Source: Rhodococcus sp. SMB37 (GTDB lineage: Bacteria; Actinomycetota; Actinomycetes; Mycobacteriales; Mycobacteriaceae). From it: 64,000 bases of DNA. The stretch lies in the NCBI RefSeq assembly GCF_004345605.1, contig NZ_SLVY01000002.1, positions 186,001 to 250,000 on the forward strand, read 5' to 3'. Positions 46,901 through 53,890 of the stretch are shown one piece after another. The notes under the pieces were generated by a model. The model was not told the DNA's origin. It searched no databases and was given only the letters and a program-made list of their open reading frames with translations. Both the position numbers and the translations under genes were made by a program. How positions within the stretch are numbered: the first letter of the stretch is position 1; each line of letters starts with the position of its first letter.

Positions 46901-47267
46901 CGCGGGTGGCGCGCGGGTCGGCCGCCGCCCCCGCGCTCAACAGACCCGCGGTGATCGCCTCGCGCACCGCGGTGGCCGCGCGCCGGGAGTGGGTGAGCAC
47001 GAGCACCGAGTCGGGTTGAGCCCCGGACGCGATGCGATGCACCGCGAGGTCCACGAGCAGGGAGGTCTTACCGGTGCCTGGACCACCGAGGACCTGCCAC
47101 GGTCGCCACTGCGGAGCGGGCGGAGCGTCGGCGAAGACCTGCTGGACGCCCTGTGCCCACTCGCGGGTCGCGGTGGTGTCTTCCGGCCGCCGGACGAGTC
47201 GCGCGGCGGGGCGCCGCGGGCGCTCGGGAGCGCCCCGCAGTCCCGTGCGGAGATCGGCGTCGGTCAT
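43911..47267 (-). CDS. adnA: Helicase-nuclease AdnA
   Basis: A 1118-residue partner of AdnB. The N-terminal motor has GGPGTGKTSLLVD and LVDDAQHLDPQA (Walker B). The C-terminal nuclease has VVVDVKTAKNP and a likely 4Fe-4S cluster: Cys in VTCPLRWMF plus CRHCPVQSSC near the C terminus. ATG 47267 is chosen over longer readings; it leaves a 130-bp gap to the divergent lipV-like gene in which an IS-end scar lies. It corresponds to Rv3202c. Confidence 0.92.
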   Translation of the reverse strand: MTDADLRTGLRGAPERPRRPAARLVRRPEDTTATREWAQGVQQVFADAPPAPQWRPWQVLGGPGTGKTSLLVDLAVHRIASGAQPDSVLVLTHSRRAATAVREAITAGLLSAGAAADPRATREPLVRTVHSYAFAVLRLQASAHGNPPPRLITGAEQDAVLRELLRGDIDDGAVMWPERLRPALGMTGFAVELRDLMLRANERGMGPEDLIELGERRERPEWVAAGLFAQRYEQVMLLRGAVGLEAPEATAPALDAAELVGAALAAFATDPDLLAGERTRIRHLLVDDAQHLDPQAAHLVRVIGTGTRTSTIAGDPDQSVFTFRGADPEFLTGLAEHDPQRRIILGTDFRAAAEIVSVTCAIAGRLPGLPPHRGASVPETPGSDDIAPGAAAADETERVRVAVMSSQAKEAAVVADTLRRAHLIDEVPWSKMAVIVRSVPRVLAPLRRALLAAGVPMTTAASELPLARQHSVAGMLLVLRAVSERRFGPEEALALLSGPVGGAEPVALRRLRRGLRRVELASDGDRDSAELLRTLLVEDSAESDRMMRGLTDVEAAPLKRVRSVVAKARSALLRGGGLEDVLWAAWQATGLERRWVAASARGGPVGAQADRDLDAVVALFDAAADYVDRLPRAQISGFVDYLTEQEIPGTVRSRAAAESEAVTVLSAHSAAGREWDVVVVASVQEGLWPSLRARGTLLGIEALIDAVSGADGGDGSTTRLSRTAPLLADERRLFLVACSRARTHLLVTAVDSVGGDTELVRSRFVDELLGSDDENGSEQPVVPDEVRTRVLALPALVAELRSVVCDPVLVEHEPDRVHRAAVQLARLARAGVQGAHPDKWYGTADPSTDLPLWEPDEDAVRLSPSTVEQLVTCPLRWMFERHGGSDGENSHAVTGTLVHTLVQALAGRIPPDRIDQALENAWGSVDLGSDWYARRELERTRRMLDTFSTWLQGTRGELEEVGVEVTVDGMIEPREEGAPRIRLRGRIDRLERDSDGRPVVVDVKTAKNPVSKDAARDHAQLAAYQVAVAEGAVEGEPAAAPGGARLVFVAKPHNKEGATQRVQPPLDDEGLDRWREVIHEAAAATRGPQFLAQVNDGCRHCPVQSSCPAHDEGRQVTG

Positions 47268-47313
47268 ACCGGTATCCCAGCAGACGGGTCCGACAGACAG
47301 CCGCACCACCTCC

Positions 47314-47367
47314 TTGATGTCCTCCCGGCCGTGAACGACCGGGCTCGCGCCGAAGATAGTGCGGTCA
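47314..47367. repeat. Solo IS200/IS605-type end scar (palindrome plus both tips)
   Basis: 47325-47367 is identical over 43 bp to 51479-51521, the tnpB-5' end of the element near 51 kb. 47314-47342 matches 25 of 29 bases of the other end (50279-50307). Both ends share the hairpin CGGCCGTGAACGACCG, here present once and joined to both outer tips. Confidence 0.75.
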
Positions 47368-47393
47368 CCCCGCGGCGTCACCCAAGTGCCATA

Positions 47394-48191
47394 GTGAATG
47401 AGGTGAGCGCCTCCGCATCGCCCCTCCACACACATCTGTTCGGACCTGCCGACGGACCACCGGTGCTGGCCCTGCACGGCCTGACCGGCCACGGCAGACG
47501 CTGGCAGAACCTGGCCGATCGGCATCTCCCGGACCTCCGTGTGATCGCCCCGGACCTGCGGGGCCACGGCCGGTCGCCGTGGGAGCCTCCGTGGAGTTTC
47601 GAATCCCACGTCCAGGACCTTCTCGGTGTCCTCCACGCACACACCCACGAACCGGTCACGGTGGTGGGGCATTCCTTCGGGGGCGCACTGGCGCTGCACG
47701 TCGCCGCCTCAGCACCCGACCGGGTTCGCGCGCTCGTCCTGCTCGATCCTGCGATCGCGCTGCCGCCGGGCAGGTTGCTCGAAGTCGCCGATCTCACTGT
47801 GCGCTTTCCCGACTACACGGATGAGGCCGAGGCCCGCTCGGAGAAGGTGCACGGTGACTGGGGTGAGGTCGCCCCGGAACTTCTCGATGCGGAGATCGCA
47901 GAGCATCTGGTCGCACTCGACTCCGGCCGGGTGAATTGGCGTTACTGCGTGCCGGCGCTGGTGGCGTCGTGGGGCGAACTCGCACGCGAGTTCGTGCTGC
48001 CGCCGGCCCGAGTACCCACGGTTCTCGCACGTGCCGGCAGGGTCCGTCCCGCGTACACCTCGGACGAGTTTCGCGCGGCCCTGGCCGAGCGGCTCGGTTC
48101 GCATCTGACGATGCTCGAGCTCGAGTGCGACCACATGATCGACCAGGCGATGCCCGAGAGTGCTGCAGCACTGGTCAGGAAGGTGCTGTAG
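47394..48191 (+). CDS. Alpha/beta hydrolase (LipV-like)
   Basis: A 265-residue lipase/esterase. It shows LALHGLTGHGRRW, the DLRGHGRS motif, the nucleophile elbow VVGHSFGGA and the late His in ECDHMIDQAMP. The start is GTG 47394 or GTG 47403; neither has a strong Shine-Dalgarno sequence. It is divergent from adnA and 2 bp upstream of the alkyltransferase-like gene, matching Rv3203 (lipV). The IS-end scar lies 26 bp upstream of the start and could disturb its promoter. Confidence 0.85.
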   Translation: MNEVSASASPLHTHLFGPADGPPVLALHGLTGHGRRWQNLADRHLPDLRVIAPDLRGHGRSPWEPPWSFESHVQDLLGVLHAHTHEPVTVVGHSFGGALALHVAASAPDRVRALVLLDPAIALPPGRLLEVADLTVRFPDYTDEAEARSEKVHGDWGEVAPELLDAEIAEHLVALDSGRVNWRYCVPALVASWGELAREFVLPPARVPTVLARAGRVRPAYTSDEFRAALAERLGSHLTMLELECDHMIDQAMPESAAALVRKVL

Positions 48192-48193
48192 GC

Positions 48194-48487
48194 GTGGTCA
48201 CGACAGACGCTCAGATCGAGCACGTACGCGGGCTCGTCGCGTCGATTCCTGCCGGCTCCGTGGCGACCTACGGCGACCTCGCTGACGCGGCGGGGCTGTC
48301 CACCCCCCGCACCGTCGGGTGGATCATGCGGACCGACAGTTCCGACCTGCCCTGGCACCGGGTGGTCCCGGCGTCCGGCAAACCGGCCTCGCATCTCGCC
48401 CATCGTCAGCTGTCCAGCCTCGCACTCGAAGGCACACCGATCAGCGGCGATCGGGTCGATATGCGCCGAGCGCGTCACACATTCTGA
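48194..48487 (+). CDS. Alkyltransferase-like DNA repair protein (ATL)
   Basis: A 97-residue protein with the fold of the O6-alkylguanine methyltransferase DNA-binding domain. The canonical PCHR active site is replaced by PWHRVVPASGK, so it cannot accept an alkyl group. It should instead flag O6-alkylguanine for nucleotide excision repair, as ATL proteins do. The HTH and arginine finger region (STPRTVGWIMR) is present. The start is GTG 48194, 2 bp after the lipV-like stop. It is equivalent to Rv3204. Confidence 0.85.
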   Translation: MVTTDAQIEHVRGLVASIPAGSVATYGDLADAAGLSTPRTVGWIMRTDSSDLPWHRVVPASGKPASHLAHRQLSSLALEGTPISGDRVDMRRARHTF

Positions 48488-48530
48488 CGGCGCGCGCACG
48501 GATTCGGACGGTGTCGGGCAGCATGAGTGC

Positions 48531-50273
48531 ATGTCCATGCTGTCCGACTCTGTGTCCGGGTCCGAGGCCGTCATCGTCGCGGGTGGGCGAGCAACCCGGA
48601 TGGGTGGCGCCGACAAGCCCGCGCTCGTGGTCGCGGGTCGGTCGATGCTCGACACCGCCCTCGCCGCGGTGGAAGGTTTTCCCCGCATCACAGTCGTGGG
48701 CCCGCACCGCGATGATCTCGACCCCGCAGTTGTCCAGACTCAGGAATCCCCGATCGGCGGTGGCCCCGTCGCCGCGTTGGCCTCCGCCGACCCCGCCGCG
48801 GAGATCGTCGTGATCCTCGCGGCCGATCTCCCGTTCGTCACCGCCGAGTCGATCGCCGTTCTGGCCGGTGCGCTCGACGCCGCACCCGACGCGGACGCGG
48901 CCTTTGCCGTCGACAACGACGGGAACCTGCAGTTCCTGCTCGCTGCGTGGCGTGGGCGCGCACTGTCCACACGTCTGTCGGCACTCGGTCCCGATCCATC
49001 CGGCCTGCCTATGAAAGCGCTCCTGCCGGAGCATTACGTCACCGTGGCCGTGCCCGGCACCGAGGACTGCGACACACCCGATGATCTGCATCGCGCCCGG
49101 GTAGCCACGGGCACCCGGGCGGACCCGAAGGAAGCGCGAAAGATTCTTCGGGACGCTCAGCGTCCATTGCCGATTCGTAGTGTTGCGCGCGACGGGGCCT
49201 TCGGGGCCACGCTCGCGTCTCCACTCGTCGCAGCGGCGCCGCTACCGCCCGCCGCGACTTCCGCCATGGACGGGTACGCAGTGTCCGGGGCCGGCCCGTG
49301 GACTCTGCGGACGGAGGTCCGATATGCCGGGGCTGCGGGTGAATTCGCACTGAATCCCGGGGAAGCCGCCCGCATCGCCACGGGCGCGCACCTACCGTCC
49401 GGTGCGACGTCGGTGGTGCGCGATGAGTACATCCTCGTCGAGGACGGAATCGTCACACGACCCCCGGACGCTCCGGTGCGCGACGACTTCCGCGGCATCG
49501 GTGAGGAATGGGAACCCGGATACATCCTGGCGGAAGCCGGATCGGCCGTGACGCCCGCGATCGTCTCGACGGCAGCGAGCGGCGAGGTGTCGCACATCCA
49601 CGTACGCGGACCTGTGCGGGTCCACCTGGCGCTCACCGGTGACGAGATCCGTCGCAGCGGCCCGCTGTTCGAGGGACAGACCCGTGATTCACTCGGGCCG
49701 GTTCTTCCGCAGTTCGTGTCGTGGTGCGGCGCGGAGGTGGCCGGCGACGAGCATCTCCGAGACACTGCCGACGCATTCGACGTCCTGCTGCGCACGACCA
49801 CCGACGCCGACGCGATCGTGATCGTCGGCGCAACCGGTCGCGGAGCGGCGGATCAGCTGCGCTCTGCCCTGGACCGCGCAGGGGCCTCGGCAGTGGTCGA
49901 ACGAGTTCGGTGCAAACCTGGGGGATCTCAGGTTGCGGCAGTACTTCCCGACGGTCGAGCGGTGCTCGGCCTTCCGGGCAATCCCGTTGCAGCACTGGCG
50001 ACCCTGTTGGTGATGTTGCCCGCGATCGTCGACGGGCGCACCCTCCGCACGCCGGCGACACCACTGACGGCGCCACTGGCGAACGCATCGGAGGTTGCCG
50101 GGGACATCACCCGCTTCCTCCCGGCGCGACAGCTTGATAACGGAAAGTGGCTGTGCGACAACACGATTCGAACGTCGCATCTGGCCGGACTCATCGGCCG
50201 TTCAGCAATCGCCCTGGTGCCGCCGAATGCCGCCGACGGCGATACTGTCGAACTCGTGCTCCTGCCCCGATAA
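48531..50273 (+). CDS. MobA-MoeA fusion, molybdenum cofactor biosynthesis
   Basis: A bifunctional 580-residue protein. Residues about 10-195 are MobA-like (VAGGRATRMGGADK, AADLPFVTAE), which adds GMP to molybdopterin. Residues about 200-580 are MoeA-like (ATSAMDGYAV, ATGAHLPSGATSVV, LPGNPVAAL), which inserts molybdate. No frameshift separates them. ATG 48531 or 48537. It lies close to the nir operon but on the other strand; Moco would serve nitrate reductase, which is not in this window. Confidence 0.88.
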   Translation: MSMLSDSVSGSEAVIVAGGRATRMGGADKPALVVAGRSMLDTALAAVEGFPRITVVGPHRDDLDPAVVQTQESPIGGGPVAALASADPAAEIVVILAADLPFVTAESIAVLAGALDAAPDADAAFAVDNDGNLQFLLAAWRGRALSTRLSALGPDPSGLPMKALLPEHYVTVAVPGTEDCDTPDDLHRARVATGTRADPKEARKILRDAQRPLPIRSVARDGAFGATLASPLVAAAPLPPAATSAMDGYAVSGAGPWTLRTEVRYAGAAGEFALNPGEAARIATGAHLPSGATSVVRDEYILVEDGIVTRPPDAPVRDDFRGIGEEWEPGYILAEAGSAVTPAIVSTAASGEVSHIHVRGPVRVHLALTGDEIRRSGPLFEGQTRDSLGPVLPQFVSWCGAEVAGDEHLRDTADAFDVLLRTTTDADAIVIVGATGRGAADQLRSALDRAGASAVVERVRCKPGGSQVAAVLPDGRAVLGLPGNPVAALATLLVMLPAIVDGRTLRTPATPLTAPLANASEVAGDITRFLPARQLDNGKWLCDNTIRTSHLAGLIGRSAIALVPPNAADGDTVELVLLPR

Positions 50274-50278
50274 CCACT

Positions 50279-51521
50279 TTGACGTCCTCCCGGTCGTGAA
50301 CAACCGAGATTCCTACCGCAGCGCTACACGCCACCTCGGTGGGTTCCTGTTTCATCGAGTCGTGCTCCCCACCAAGCAGGAAGACTTGCCGTCTCTCCGC
50401 AGGCGTTTCGCCTCTCCGCCCGTCCAGCGGCGAGGATATTTCGTGCTGCATTCAGATCCCGGTCATGGACCGCCCCACACAGGCACGTCCATTCCCGCAC
50501 CGACAACGACTTCTTCCCGTCCACGCGTCCACACACCGAACACATCGGCGACGACGGGAACCACCGGTCGACCTTCGAGAAATGCCTTCCGTACCGGGCG
50601 GCTTTCTCCTCCGACAACCGGGTGAACATCCCCCACCCGGCAACGTGCACGGACTTCGCCAACCTCGTCCGTACGAGGCCCGCGACACACAAATCCTCGA
50701 CATACACCGCTCGATTCTCGCGAATCAGTGTCATGGACTGCATGTGCGCCCACTCGCTGCGGGGATCGGCCACCCTCGCGTGAGCTCTCGCAACCTTGAT
50801 TCGGGCTTTCGCCCGGTTCGTGCTGCGCTTTTCGCAGGTTCCGTTCGGCGCGAGGGAAGAACCTCGGCGACTCGATCACCTTCCCATCCGACAGGACCGC
50901 GAACGCGGCCAGCCCCAAATCGATCCCCACCTCCGCATCGCACTCCGGCAATGGCACATCGGTGGTCTCCACCACGAACGACGCAAAATAGCGGCCCGCG
51001 GCATCCTTGATGATCGACACACTCGACGGTTCCGACGGCAACTCCCGTAACCAGGCCACCTTCAGCTCCCCGACCTTCGCGACATACAGCTTCCGGCTGC
51101 CTCGAATACTGAACCCGTTCCGAATGAGCCGGACCGACTGCCGATTGTCCTTGCGAGACCGGAACCGCGGAGCCCGACCCTGCGACCCTTCCGCTTCCCG
51201 GACAGCAAATCGAACCAGTTCCGATACACGCGACGCGCGTCCTGACAGGCTTGCACCAACACCGCCGACGCCACCTCGGAAAGCCACACCCGCTGCGGAG
51301 TCTTCTTCGCCTCGGTGACCACCCGTTTCTGCACCTCGGTGTCCGAGATTTCACCCCGGCCGCATACGCGTCCTGCCGGGCGCGCAACGCGTCGTTGAAC
51401 ACCACCCGCGCGCATCTGAGTTGCACGCCCGCACCGTACAAGCGACCACCGACACACACCGCTCGAGGGATCGGCTGTCCGGCCGTGAACGACCGGGCTC
51501 GCGCCGAAGATAGTGCGGTCA
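50279..51521 (-). mobile_element. Degraded IS200/IS605-group (tnpB-only) element
   Basis: A 1.24-kb element between MobA-MoeA and the chelatase gene. Both ends carry the subterminal hairpin CGGtCGTGAACaACCG / CGGCCGTGAACGACCG typical of this family. No TnpA is present. The single gene is a frameshifted tnpB. The outer base at 51521 belongs to the TGA of the neighbouring chelatase gene. Confidence 0.7.
50324..51450 (-). pseudogene. tnpB: Frameshifted TnpB (RNA-guided nuclease family)
   Basis: TnpB segments lie in at least three frames: ARVVFNDALRARQDAYAAGV (about 51400), RVWLSEVASAVLVQACQD (about 51270), the RuvC block EVGIDLGLAAFAVL (about 50920), AVYVEDLCVAGL (about 50700), and a zinc ribbon (CSVCG, CLCGA) with HDRDLNAARN (about 50500). 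All three RuvC acidic residues (D, E, D) survive in the fragments, but several frameshifts break the reading frame and the first roughly 20 residues are missing. The ancestral protein was about 370-400 residues. Confidence 0.8.
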
Positions 51522-52238
51522 GATGCTGTACACCGTTGTCGTATTCGTTCGGAGCGCAGGGGTGATCGCCGCCCGGTAGCGCCTCGCGACCAGATCGACG
51601 ATCGAATCGGTCACCCCGAGCGGCGCAGCGACGCCGTCGGCGCCGCACTCGAACAGCCGGCTGTGGAACAGCCCCTCGGCGAGCAGGTACGCCGCGATGA
51701 ACACCCTGCGGTCCCCCTGCACCCGCATGTCGTTCACGACGTCGGCCACCCGGGGACTTCCGGTCGCGACGTATCCGATCCTGACCGTGGTTCGGGTAAG
51801 CGCCGCCAGCATCCGCGCGGCAGACCTGACGTCGCACAGCGCGCGCGGGTCGGACGATCCCGCCGCGGCGAGCACCACCGTGTCGCCGGGTCGCCATCCC
51901 GCATCCCGCAAGCGCGACACCATCACCCGCGCCAGCACCGGATCCGGCCCGAGAGCGTCGGTCACCACGACGTCGCGGTGACCGCTCTCGGCTACCTCCC
52001 GGGGAACATCGGTGTGCACGTGATAGCCCGACGCGAGAAAGGCAGGCACGAGCACGGTCGGGCGGCCACTGTCGCGCAGGACCTCCGCGGGCGAGGGACC
52101 GAGCACATCGACGAACGCCACGCGCGTCGGCCCCGCGGTCCGCGACACTTCGCCCGCGAGCTGCGCGATCATCTCGACTCCCCGGGGGTTCCGGGTGCCG
52201 TGCGCGACGAGGAGCAGTGCCGCGTCGGTCGAGTTCAT
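51519..52238 (-). CDS. Sirohydrochlorin chelatase (CbiX/SirB-like)
   Basis: Inserts Fe(II) into sirohydrochlorin for siroheme, or cobalt in related pathways. The 239-residue protein has two CbiX repeats with candidate metal His residues in LLVAHGTRNPRG and FLASGYHVHTDV. ATG 52238 overlaps the stop of the HemD-like gene (ATGA). As last gene of the nir operon it should supply siroheme to NirB. Its TGA stop is the terminal three bases of the tnpB element, so its original C terminus may have been changed. Confidence 0.85.
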   Translation of the reverse strand: MNSTDAALLLVAHGTRNPRGVEMIAQLAGEVSRTAGPTRVAFVDVLGPSPAEVLRDSGRPTVLVPAFLASGYHVHTDVPREVAESGHRDVVVTDALGPDPVLARVMVSRLRDAGWRPGDTVVLAAAGSSDPRALCDVRSAARMLAALTRTTVRIGYVATGSPRVADVVNDMRVQGDRRVFIAAYLLAEGLFHSRLFECGADGVAAPLGVTDSIVDLVARRYRAAITPALRTNTTTVYSI

Positions 52239-53368
52239 GATTCCTCCAACTCCACTGCCAGTCGATATCCACGTTTGACGACGGTCTGCACGAGCGCCGG
52301 CACACCGAGCGCCGAACGCAACCGTGCCACCGCGGTCTCGACGGCGTGGGTGTCCCCACCACCGCCGGGCAGGACGGTCAGCAGTTCTTCACGGGAAACG
52401 ACGTTTCCGGGCTTCGCCGCCAGTGCCCGGATCAGTGCCATGCCTGCGGGAGCGAGGCAGCGCACCTCGTCGTCGACGACAACGCACCGGCCCCGCAGTC
52501 CGAGGACGTGTGTTCCGATGTTGATCCGGACGGCCCGCCGCGGCAGATCCTCCGCGATGTGCCGTGCGAGCGATCCGAGCCTCGCCCGTGTCGGCATCGT
52601 CACGGGCACATCGAGTTCGTCTAACGGCGCGGCTGTCACCGGACCGACACACACGGCGGTCACTCCGGTGCGCAACCCCTGCAACATCGGTTCGAGCATT
52701 CCGGTTGCCTTGGCCCTCATCAGCATCGACGCGACCGCCGGTGCGCTGGTGTAGGTGACGGCGTCGAGTGCGCGGTCGCTGATCTGCTCGATCATCCGGT
52801 CGAGCGATGTCGAATCCTCGGGTGGGGTCCAGCGGTACACGGGCACCGGTACGACGTCGGCTCCGGCCGCGCGCAGCACGTCACACAGGTCTTCTCCGGG
52901 TTCCCATTCGGTCCGTTCCCCGTGGAGTTGGACGGCGATCCGCTTTCCCTCGACACCTTCCGCAAGGAGGTGTTCCAGGACCTCGCTCGACGACTCGGAC
53001 TCCGGCGACCATTCCTCCCTCAGTTCCGCGGCCCGAATCGCCCCCGTCACCTTCGGTCCCCTTGCGAGGATGCGGCTCGCGCTCAACGCCCGTGACAGAT
53101 CGTCCGCGAGCCCCCAGCCGTCCGCCGCACCGATCCATCCACGGAAACCGATCGCGGTGGTCGCGATGGTCACGTCCGGCGGAGCGGCGACGATGGCACG
53201 CGTGGCGTGCTCGAGCTCGGCGTCGTCGGACAGTGGGATGATCCGGATCGCGGGAGCACGGACGACGTCGGCACCTCGCCGTGTGAGCAGCGTCGCGAAC
53301 TCGTCCGCGCGCCGCGACGCCGTCACTCCGATGGTGAACCCGCGCAGTGGCGTGTTCTCGGAGCTCAC
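52235..53368 (-). CDS. Uroporphyrinogen-III synthase fused to a winged-helix DNA-binding domain
   Basis: A 377-residue protein. Residues about 1-260 are a HemD-like domain (IGVTASRRADEFATLL, VTYTSAPAVASML, CVGPVTAAPLDEL), which closes hydroxymethylbilane to uroporphyrinogen III. Residues about 280-375 are an OmpR/PhoB-type winged helix (VVSREELLTVLP, AVARLRSALG, VKRGYRLAVEL). GTG 53368 overlaps the nirD stop. It could be enzyme, regulator or both; the mycobacterial Rv0260c is similar (from memory). Its place in the operon suggests a siroheme role. Confidence 0.82.
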   Translation of the reverse strand: MSSENTPLRGFTIGVTASRRADEFATLLTRRGADVVRAPAIRIIPLSDDAELEHATRAIVAAPPDVTIATTAIGFRGWIGAADGWGLADDLSRALSASRILARGPKVTGAIRAAELREEWSPESESSSEVLEHLLAEGVEGKRIAVQLHGERTEWEPGEDLCDVLRAAGADVVPVPVYRWTPPEDSTSLDRMIEQISDRALDAVTYTSAPAVASMLMRAKATGMLEPMLQGLRTGVTAVCVGPVTAAPLDELDVPVTMPTRARLGSLARHIAEDLPRRAVRINIGTHVLGLRGRCVVVDDEVRCLAPAGMALIRALAAKPGNVVSREELLTVLPGGGGDTHAVETAVARLRSALGVPALVQTVVKRGYRLAVELEES

Positions 53369-53802
53369 GAAACGACGCCGGAGTCCACGGTCTCGACACT
53401 CCTGCGGCCGCGGAGCGGGCTGTGAACCTGCACGACCCCTGCCCACACCCGGACGTCGTACACCGGCAGGCTCACGGTGGAATCATCGAGGCAACGACCG
53501 TCGTCGAGCGAGTAGACCTGCTTGAGCAGCGGCGACGCCACCGTGGGTTCGCCGGCACGGTCACCGATGATCCCCCTCGACATCACAGCAGCGCGACCGA
53601 TCGGGTCGATGTTGCCGACCGCACGCAACGTGCCGTCGTCGAGCAGAAACAATGCCACCTGCTCTCCCCCTCTCAGCAACACGGCCACTCCCCGCCCGGG
53701 GATGAGGTGGCTCAGGGGGCAGGCCGATGTCCATTCCAGCCGGCCGTTCAGCACGCTGTCGCGTGTCGTGGTCTCCGCGGTCGGCATCGCGATGACGGTC
53801 AT
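53365..53802 (-). CDS. nirD: Nitrite reductase small subunit NirD
   Basis: A 145-residue Rieske-fold small subunit of assimilatory NADH-nitrite reductase. It shows VALFLLDDGTLRAVGNIDP and PLLKQVYSLDDGRCLDD, with the Rieske cysteines absent as expected for NirD. ATG 53802 has AGGAGG just upstream. It overlaps the HemD-like gene and follows nirB after 88 bp, which contain a TTACCCGG inverted repeat. Confidence 0.9.
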   Translation of the reverse strand: MTVIAMPTAETTTRDSVLNGRLEWTSACPLSHLIPGRGVAVLLRGGEQVALFLLDDGTLRAVGNIDPIGRAAVMSRGIIGDRAGEPTVASPLLKQVYSLDDGRCLDDSTVSLPVYDVRVWAGVVQVHSPLRGRRSVETVDSGVVS

Positions 53803-53857
53803 GGGTCCTCCTCGAGACTTGTTACCCGAAATTCTGGTCCTGCGGTGTTTCGCCTGC

Positions 53858-53882
53858 GTTACCCGGCGGTTCCCACCGGGTA
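53858..53882. repeat. TTACCCGG inverted repeat between nirB and nirD
   Basis: An 8-bp stem TTACCCGG/CCGGGTAA with nine-base loop, nine bases after the nirB stop. A third GTTACCCG word is at 53819. It may stabilise or process the nirB transcript. Confidence 0.45.
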
Positions 53883-53890
53883 ATCACGCT

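Noticed and set aside
46002-47390. N-terminal 460-codon extension of the lipV-like gene
   Set aside because: It is antisense to adnA and crosses the IS scar; the hydrolase fold begins only after 47394.
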